A DNA stretch of 64,000 bases from the NCBI GenBank assembly GCA_910577735.1, contig CAJTOO010000005.1:1-64000 (forward strand). The letters are read 5' to 3'. The translations under genes were made by a program, and so were the position numbers. The notes beneath the pieces were generated by a model that saw only the letters and a program-made list of their open reading frames with translations, was not told the DNA's origin and made no database searches. The stretch comes from an uncultured Lachnospiraceae bacterium (GTDB taxonomy: Bacteria > Bacillota > Clostridia > Lachnospirales > Lachnospiraceae). Shown here piece after piece: positions 58,193-64,000 of the stretch (its first letter is position 1; the number at the start of each line of letters is the position of its first letter).

Positions 58193-60217
58193 ATGATTGA
58201 ATATGATAAGGTAACCAAAATTCCCTACGGCGGAGATTACAACCCGGAGCAATGGCCCGAGGATACCTGGGAAGAAGACATGCGGCTTCTGAAACTGGCC
58301 CATATTGATATTGTCACCCTGAATGTTTTTAGCTGGGCTGCCCTGCAGTCAGATGACGACACCTACCACTTTGAACAACTGGACAAGATTATGAATCTGG
58401 TGCGCAGTCACGGTCTCAAGGTATGCCTCGCCACTTCCACCGGCGCCCATCCGGCCTGGATGGCCAGAAAGCACCCCGACATCCTGCGCGTGGAAAGCAA
58501 TGGCATGAAACGGAAATTCGGCGGCAGGCACAATTCCTGCCCCAACAGTCCAACCTATCAGAAATATGCTGCGGCATTGGCCGCCAAACTGGCCGAACGT
58601 TATAAAGGATATGATAATATTGTGGCATGGCATATCTCCAACGAATACGGCGGGGTATGTTACTGTGAAAACTGTGAAAAGAAATTCCGGGAATGGTTAA
58701 AAGACAAGTACAAGACCATAGATGAAGTAAACCGCGTCTGGGATACCGCTTTCTGGGGACATACTTTCTATGACTTTGAGGATATCGCGGCACCCAACCT
58801 GCTTACTGAGCACTTTGACAATGACCGCACGATGTTTCAGGGCATCTCTTTGGACTACAGCCGCTTTAATTCGGAAAGTATTTTAAACGCCTATCGGCTG
58901 GAATATGATGCCATTCATGCCGTCACGCCGGATATTCCCATCACCACGAACCTGATGGGTACCTACAAACCTCTGGATTATCAGATGTGGGCAAAGTATA
59001 TGGACTTCGTCTCCTGGGACAACTATCCTGCCAACAACAGCCCTCTGGAGGAGACTGCCATGCACCATGACCTGATGCGGGGCTTAAAGCAGGGAAAGCC
59101 CTTCGGGCTGATGGAACAGACGCCTTCCGTGACCAACTGGCATCCTTATAACATGCTCAAACGTCCCGGCGTCATGCGGCTCTTAAGCTATCAGGCAGTT
59201 GCCCACGGCGCAGATACTGTTATGTTCTTCCAGATGAAAAGAAGCATTGGCGCCTGTGAGAAATATCATGGTGCAGTCATCGACCATGCCGGACATGAAA
59301 ATACAAGAGTCTTCCGGGAAATCCGTGCTTTAGGGGCAGAACTTGACAAACTCGGCTCTAAAACCCTCGGTGGAAGATGCAACGCAGAGGCTGCCATTGT
59401 ATTTGATTGGGATAACTGGTGGGCTGTCTCCTATTCTGCCGGACCCACTGTTTACCTGGATTACTGCAAGGAAGTGCTCCACTATTATAAAGCGCTGCAC
59501 AACCTGAATATCCCTGTGGATATGATCGGCGTAGAGGACGACCTTTCTTCCTATTCCCTGGTGATCGCGCCCGTACTCTATATGGTCAAATCCGGTTATG
59601 ATGAGAAGCTCCGCGCCTACGTGAAAAGCGGCGGGCGCTTCCTGACCACCTTTTTCAGCGGTTATGTGGATGAACATGACCTGGTAACCATCGGCGGCTA
59701 TCCCGGCAAACTGCGGGATATTCTGGGCATCTGGGTGGAAGAGGAAGACGCTTTGCCCAAAGATATACAAAACAGCTTTACCTATAAGGGAAAGACCTAT
59801 CCAGCCACCATGCTCTGTGATCTTTTGTATCCGGAGGGTGCCAAAGTGCTCTGCACCTACGAGAAAGACTTCTACGCCGACATGCCCGTACTGACCAAAC
59901 ATGCTTTCGGAGAAGGCTTTGGCTATTATGTGGCTACACAGTCCAACGAGGAATTTTATCGGGATTATCTGAAAGAAATCTGTGCAGAGGCGGACATCAG
60001 ACCGCTTATGGATACGCCGGATCATGTGGAGGTGACCAAGAGAGTCAATGACGAGGGAGCATTTATGTTCCTGCTCAATCACGGCGATACCACTTATGAG
60101 ACGGCACTGCCCTTCGCAGGAACCGATCTTCTGACCTGCAAAGAGTACGCTGCCGGGGACAGGATTTCCCTTTCCGGAAAAGATGTGGCCATTCTGCAGC
60201 TAGCTGACAGGGATTAG
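58193..60217 (+). CDS. beta-galactosidase, glycoside hydrolase family 42
   Basis: A 674-residue cytoplasmic enzyme that releases terminal beta-galactose. The N-terminal TIM barrel has YGGDYNPEQWPEDTW, the acid/base Glu in WHISNEYGG near residue 150 and the nucleophile Glu in GLMEQTPSVTNW near residue 310. A trimerisation domain (about 390-600) and a small C-terminal domain follow. The Cys cluster CYCENCEKKF near residue 160 is the known zinc site of part of the family. AGAGAGGT precedes the ATG at 58193; the longer frame from 58157 has no site. No transporter is adjacent. Confidence 0.95.
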   Translation: MIEYDKVTKIPYGGDYNPEQWPEDTWEEDMRLLKLAHIDIVTLNVFSWAALQSDDDTYHFEQLDKIMNLVRSHGLKVCLATSTGAHPAWMARKHPDILRVESNGMKRKFGGRHNSCPNSPTYQKYAAALAAKLAERYKGYDNIVAWHISNEYGGVCYCENCEKKFREWLKDKYKTIDEVNRVWDTAFWGHTFYDFEDIAAPNLLTEHFDNDRTMFQGISLDYSRFNSESILNAYRLEYDAIHAVTPDIPITTNLMGTYKPLDYQMWAKYMDFVSWDNYPANNSPLEETAMHHDLMRGLKQGKPFGLMEQTPSVTNWHPYNMLKRPGVMRLLSYQAVAHGADTVMFFQMKRSIGACEKYHGAVIDHAGHENTRVFREIRALGAELDKLGSKTLGGRCNAEAAIVFDWDNWWAVSYSAGPTVYLDYCKEVLHYYKALHNLNIPVDMIGVEDDLSSYSLVIAPVLYMVKSGYDEKLRAYVKSGGRFLTTFFSGYVDEHDLVTIGGYPGKLRDILGIWVEEEDALPKDIQNSFTYKGKTYPATMLCDLLYPEGAKVLCTYEKDFYADMPVLTKHAFGEGFGYYVATQSNEEFYRDYLKEICAEADIRPLMDTPDHVEVTKRVNDEGAFMFLLNHGDTTYETALPFAGTDLLTCKEYAAGDRISLSGKDVAILQLADRD

Positions 60218-60234
60218 ATGTTATATAAATGATT

Positions 60235-60268
60235 ACAGGCCGGGAATCTGCTATGACTCCCGGCCTGT
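60235..60268. terminator. bidirectional terminator
   Basis: A perfect 11-bp stem ACAGGCCGGGA/TCCCGGCCTGT with a 12-base loop lies between the convergent GH42 and TetR genes. TTTAATT follows on the plus strand. Confidence 0.7.
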
Positions 60269-60871
60269 TTAATTATCCTTTTCGCTTTTACCTGCTGGCA
60301 GCAAAAGCTTTTTAATTTCCTGTATGATTTGAGCCGGAATCTCATGATCTATCTGCATCAGCTTACTATACATACGCACACCCTGATAGGCAAATGCAAT
60401 GACATGAAAGACAGATTCAGGATTTACAGGCGCAAATTCTTTCGTTTCGATTCCATATTGGATCAGTTCCTTCCACGCAGATTTGGAATTTTCATACTGC
60501 CTGATGAGGGAATTATCCGCCTTACAAATGGCAGGATCACTATAAAATTCACATAGTGCAAGACTGAAAGACTTTTCACAGTCCAGCATTTGTCTCGCGT
60601 ATCCCAAGAGAAGTTCGTCCAGAATCTCTGCCGCCGGAATATGTTGTTGGATTTTCCGGGATATTTCAATATGCTGCGCGTCGGAAAAGCCATTCACAAT
60701 TTCCAGAAAAATCTGCTCCGTACTTTCATAATGACGATATAATCCTCCGCGGCTGAGCCCTGTCCGCTCACAAATATCCTGCATGGTGACGTCTTTAAAT
60801 CCCTTCTCCGCAAACAGCCGGTATGCTTTTTCTTTGATATCCTTCCTTGTTTTATCCCCTCTTGCGCTCAT
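60269..60871 (-). CDS. TetR-family transcriptional regulator
   Basis: A 200-residue repressor-type protein. The N-terminal helix-turn-helix is RLFAEKGFKDVTMQDICERTGLSRGGLYRHYE (residues 17-48); the C-terminal helical domain probably binds a small ligand. The region before it (60872-60970) has repeated GACATnTATGT-like sequence (near 60901-60935), possibly its own operator. The next gene upstream, the spermidine-synthase-like one, ends at 60971. The target is unknown. Confidence 0.9.
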   Translation of the reverse strand: MSARGDKTRKDIKEKAYRLFAEKGFKDVTMQDICERTGLSRGGLYRHYESTEQIFLEIVNGFSDAQHIEISRKIQQHIPAAEILDELLLGYARQMLDCEKSFSLALCEFYSDPAICKADNSLIRQYENSKSAWKELIQYGIETKEFAPVNPESVFHVIAFAYQGVRMYSKLMQIDHEIPAQIIQEIKKLLLPAGKSEKDN

Positions 60872-60899
60872 CTTTCCTTCCTATCTGCTGTGTCATTTG

Positions 60900-60935
60900 C
60901 GACATATATGTCTCATTCTATTTTGCGACATTTAT
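60900..60935. promoter_or_regulatory. possible TetR operator before the TetR gene
   Basis: GCGACATATATGTCTC near 60899-60914 contains the palindrome GACATATATGTC, and GCGACATTTATGTTGC lies at about 60925-60940 in near-palindromic form. They are 26 bases apart, just upstream of the TetR start codon, as expected for autoregulation. Confidence 0.5.
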
Positions 60936-60970
60936 GTTGCTTTGTCAATAGCGTTTACCACCGGATTTTC

Positions 60971-62575
60971 CTACAAAAGACTATCAAGCACGCCCCTGAT
61001 TCCCCTCTTCTCATACAACTCCTTATACACAGCCACTTCCCCCTGAATCAGCTCATCAATGACCTGCATTCCCAGAAGCTCCACCGGCGCCTGATCGTCC
61101 GTCATAATCCGCGTTCCCGCCTCATAGACCACCAGACGATCCGCCACATTCCCCATCATCGCATAAAGTCCCTCATCCGTAATCTTTTCCCTGTGTGCCC
61201 GCAGATTTTCAAGCATCCGGGGATTGTTGGAAGCAAAGAGCTCCCTGTTGGTAGACCCCTTTACATCCACTGTATAGACCTCGCCAAACACACTGCTGAT
61301 GGTATCTGCCAGATAGGCGTTGATGCTGTCCTCACCGCTGCCCCGCATATTCATATTGACCACCATCACACCATCCTCTGTGAGATGCTCTTTCACCAGT
61401 GTAAAAAATTCTGCGGAAGACATCTGAAAAGGAATGGTAATATCCTGATAGGCATCCACCATGATCACATCATACTTATCCTCAATGGCATTCAGATAGG
61501 CCCTGCCATCGTATGTGGTAACCTTCACATCCGCAGGCAGTTCAAAATATTCCCGCGCCAGATCGGTAATCTTCTCATCAATCTCCACGCCTTCCACCGC
61601 CATGTCTCCATAGTACCTGCGGCACTGGTTTGCGTAAGTACCCGTACCCATACCCAGAATCAGCGTACTGCAGTCCCCTGGATTCTCCTGACCCGTCATC
61701 AGAGGCGCTGCCATGGCATAATCATAATACATGCCGGTGAGCCCTTCCCCTTTTATCAGAATGGACTGCACACCGAACAAGACATTTGTGGATAATATGA
61801 CATTTCTGTCAGTTTCTTTTACCTGCAGATAATTATAGATGGACTCTCCCTCATAGGTCAGGTCATTTTCCCAGAAAGCGAAACGATTGGAATTGCCGAA
61901 GACACAGCATAAGATAAAAAGCACTGCCGTGACCGCACACTTGCGAAGCCCTCTTTTGACGCTGATAAAATAAAGGAAACTCAGCACAAACAAGATTCCG
62001 GCGAAAATGAGAAAGGTGACCGAAGTACCCACCGCCGGAATGGAGATAAAAGTAGGGACAAAGGTGCCGATAATACTGCCGATTGTATTAAAGGCCCCAA
62101 GCGTTCCCACAATCCTGCCGCTGTCATCCAGGCTGTCCACAGAATATTTCGCCAAAGAAGGCGTCACCGTCCCCAGCAGGAAAAGCGGAAATACGAAAAT
62201 CACCATGCAGGCCGCAAAAGCCGCCCAGATCAGGAAATTGGTATCCACCGCAAAGATCAGGAGGGCTGAGATTCCCAGCACGATATATTTCCCCACCACC
62301 GGAATCGCCGCAATCCAGATTGCTGCAACAAGGATACGCACATAAAGCTTGTCCGGATTGGGGTTCTTGTCCGCACTCCGTCCCCCATAAATATTACCCA
62401 GTGCCATGGCGATCATAATCGTACCGATAATGATCGTCCACACAATCTGGGAAGAGCTGAAATACGGGGCAAGAAGCCGGCTGGCCCCCAGTTCCACCGC
62501 CATGACAGACATCCCTGCAAAAAATTCTGTCAGATATAGGAATACTTTATTTTTTAATATTGAAGAATCGTTCAT
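60971..62575 (-). CDS. membrane-fused spermidine-synthase-like protein
   Basis: A 534-residue protein with seven or so membrane segments in the first half (LTEFFAGMSVMAVELGASRLLAPYF near the start) and a spermidine-synthase-like methyltransferase fold in the second: LILGMGTGTYANQCRRYY (SAM-type loop), VEGVEIDEKITDLAREYF and YDVIMVDAYQD. Proteins of this fused class are frequent in bacteria; whether they make polyamines is uncertain. The ATG at 62575 has GGAGAGAGG directly upstream, so it is preferred over two earlier in-frame starts. Confidence 0.87.
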   Translation of the reverse strand: MNDSSILKNKVFLYLTEFFAGMSVMAVELGASRLLAPYFSSSQIVWTIIIGTIMIAMALGNIYGGRSADKNPNPDKLYVRILVAAIWIAAIPVVGKYIVLGISALLIFAVDTNFLIWAAFAACMVIFVFPLFLLGTVTPSLAKYSVDSLDDSGRIVGTLGAFNTIGSIIGTFVPTFISIPAVGTSVTFLIFAGILFVLSFLYFISVKRGLRKCAVTAVLFILCCVFGNSNRFAFWENDLTYEGESIYNYLQVKETDRNVILSTNVLFGVQSILIKGEGLTGMYYDYAMAAPLMTGQENPGDCSTLILGMGTGTYANQCRRYYGDMAVEGVEIDEKITDLAREYFELPADVKVTTYDGRAYLNAIEDKYDVIMVDAYQDITIPFQMSSAEFFTLVKEHLTEDGVMVVNMNMRGSGEDSINAYLADTISSVFGEVYTVDVKGSTNRELFASNNPRMLENLRAHREKITDEGLYAMMGNVADRLVVYEAGTRIMTDDQAPVELLGMQVIDELIQGEVAVYKELYEKRGIRGVLDSLL

Positions 62576-62753
62576 CCCTCTCTCCATTCCGGAGCATTGT
62601 TCAGACACTGGGGTTCATCCCTTTTCTTACAGTGCAGTCTGTTTACAACACTCCATTTTATCATTTCCAAGTATACACCCCGCCCCCAGCCTGCGCAATT
62701 CCTAACAAATTAAATTTTCCTAAACTTCCCTGCCTTTCTCTTTCCCTAAGAAA

Positions 62754-62787
62754 GACAGCATCTTTACCGTCTGGCAAAAATGCTGTC
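62754..62787 (-). terminator. terminator of the SipL-like gene
   Basis: GACAGCAT and ATGCTGTC form an 8-bp stem with an 18-base loop; on the minus strand TTTCTT follows. It lies 24 bases past the SipL-like stop. Confidence 0.5.
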
Positions 62788-62810
62788 CCATAATACAGTT
62801 TCCCGAAATC

Positions 62811-64000
62811 CTATATACCGCCCTTCACCACCAGAATCCGGTCACCGGCATTAATCTCCTCCGTGGGCAGTTCATTCACTTCCTTAAGCTGTGACACCGG
62901 CACATAATAACGCTTGCCGATATCCCACAGGGTATCTCCCGGGCTCGCAATATAGATGACCATTCCCGGCAGTTCACTCAGTTTGTTCAGATCAAGGTCT
63001 TCCACCTTGATGTCCGTTACCAGGTTCTGTGTCTTTTGTGAAAATACCAGCACTTTAAACTGTAAGGCCGCCTTCACATCCAGTTCATCACTGTCTAACA
63101 TGGTCACTGTCAGTTGTTCAATACTGGAATGCAACTTATAAATACAGGTGGATGTGATATTATCCACCTCGATTACATATTGGAAGGGCAGATCGTTCTT
63201 CGTAGAGTAAATCGTCTTCGCCCCGCCGGCACACAGATAGAGCGTGGTCACAATCAGCGTACCAGTGACAGCAATTCCATTCTCCACAATCGCCTGATCA
63301 TCAATCCGAATCTCCCCCTCAGAATGAATCAGCTGATACATGGGCATCTCCGAATTCTGGATTCTCACATGCTCTGCTATCTTACACTTACCAACGCCAG
63401 CCAGAAGAAGGCTCTTGATCGGCACCTGTGTCGACAGCGCCCCAATCTCCTTATCCACACCATAGACATCTGACAGCACTTCCAGATTCTCTTCCTCATA
63501 CAGGTGAATATCCAGATCCAATACCGGCTCCACGCAGAAAACTCTCTCTTCGCCGTCAAAGTCCGGCCTTACTTCCACATTGCACTGTCCCAGACTGTAT
63601 TGGATATCCGGTATCATATTTTCCCGGCACCCATGGCACTCAATGATACCGCTGAAGGGCACCGTATTCTCATACCACAATGTCCTGTCATTATCCCCCT
63701 CTCCCTCATACAGGAAAAAGGCCTTCATCTCACCCTGAATGGAGATCTTTTCATCCAGTGCCTTAAACTCCACATGGTCAAAACAGATATGATGCCAGAT
63801 GGTCTGAAAGACATTGGGCAGATTCCCGGTCAGTTCCATTTCCTCTTTGAGACGGAAGATATCCTTCTTGTGCAGTACCAGCTCTATCACAGGATAAGTG
63901 CATTTGCGGTATTCCACCGGTTCCTCATGATACAGGTCTACCGCCGCCTCACACTCCACCTGTTCCTCTTTCTCCAACGTAATAGACACCACCGCCTGCA
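62811..64000 (-). CDS. SipL-like SPOCS-domain/LysM protein, 5' end outside the window
   Basis: The frame is open to the right edge, so the true start lies beyond it. The visible 395 residues contain two or more SPOCS (DUF3794) domains (for example CTYPVIELVLHKKDIFRLKEE and VPIKSLLLAGVGKCKIAEHV with a further repeat) and a C-terminal LysM domain (IYIASPGDTLWDIGKRYYVP...AGDRILVV). In Clostridioides SipL binds SpoIVA through its LysM part and anchors the spore coat. The domain order is the same here. Confidence is high for the family, lower for orthology. Confidence 0.85.
   Translation of the reverse strand, partial: QAVVSITLEKEEQVECEAAVDLYHEEPVEYRKCTYPVIELVLHKKDIFRLKEEMELTGNLPNVFQTIWHHICFDHVEFKALDEKISIQGEMKAFFLYEGEGDNDRTLWYENTVPFSGIIECHGCRENMIPDIQYSLGQCNVEVRPDFDGEERVFCVEPVLDLDIHLYEEENLEVLSDVYGVDKEIGALSTQVPIKSLLLAGVGKCKIAEHVRIQNSEMPMYQLIHSEGEIRIDDQAIVENGIAVTGTLIVTTLYLCAGGAKTIYSTKNDLPFQYVIEVDNITSTCIYKLHSSIEQLTVTMLDSDELDVKAALQFKVLVFSQKTQNLVTDIKVEDLDLNKLSELPGMVIYIASPGDTLWDIGKRYYVPVSQLKEVNELPTEEINAGDRILVVKGGI

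Noticed and set aside
1..64000. tRNA, rRNA, tmRNA, integrase or transposase genes
   Set aside because: None could be recognised on either strand, so the island at 3.5-10.9 kb has no visible mobilisation gene.

Overview
The window reads as chromosome of a spore-forming Lachnospiraceae-type Clostridium (class Clostridia). The evidence is sporulation genes (spoIIID with a SigE-type promoter, a SipL-like SPOCS/LysM protein at the right edge, a CotH-family kinase), AGGAGG ribosome sites before nearly every gene, GntR/LytTR/AraR-like regulators, and carbohydrate ABC transporters with matching glycosidases, as in gut commensals. No rRNA, tRNA, CRISPR array, integrase or transposase gene was found.

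Layout. 0.2-3.7 kb: guaA, a MATE exporter and spoIIID. 3.8-5.3 kb: a gene graveyard, all on the minus strand, holding broken pieces of a NADAR/YbiA N-glycosidase, a phage-type superfamily II helicase, RloB and a membrane protein. 5.4-10.6 kb: SWIM zinc-finger protein, SNF2 helicase and AAA-like/PD-(D/E)XK protein. A second, truncated spoIIID with its own intact SigE-type promoter lies at 10.7-10.9 kb. The two spoIIID 5' ends therefore bracket about 7 kb as direct repeats. 11.0-20.1 kb: a glycan module with GH38 mannosidase, two permeases and a binding protein on minus, and a divergent GntR/LacI-type regulator and GH28-like protein on plus. Both arms carry one identical 17-nt operator candidate. 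20.2-28.4 kb: DUF2461 protein, a sigma factor that seems to lack part of region 4, an HTH membrane regulator, and an FtsX-type ABC exporter with a divergent LytTR two-component system and LytTR-like direct repeats between them. 28.3-35.6 kb: an orphan EutH, an aminopeptidase P and a second FtsX/MacB-type exporter with an OmpR-type two-component system. 35.9-40.0 kb: CotH-family protein and a chemoreceptor.

40.2-48.7 kb is the most coherent system: larE-larB-larC, which make the nickel-pincer cofactor, run straight into a nickel/peptide-type ABC importer (binding protein, two ATPases fused in one chain, two permeases), apparently as one transcript from a promoter at 48.9 kb with a terminator-like hairpin in its leader. 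LarC carries a long His-rich insert. The layout suggests coupled nickel capture, storage and cofactor assembly; the enzyme that uses the cofactor (a LarA homolog) is not in the window.

49.1-57.0 kb is mostly housekeeping: an NlpC/P60 hydrolase with coiled coil, asnS, a trigger-factor-like lipoprotein foldase, a DUF1934 protein, murI, and ispE with an FCD-type GntR regulator whose probable operator overlaps the ispE promoter. 57.4-64 kb: an unknown Ser/Thr-rich protein, GH42 beta-galactosidase, a TetR regulator, a membrane-fused spermidine-synthase-like protein and the SipL-like gene, which runs off the window.
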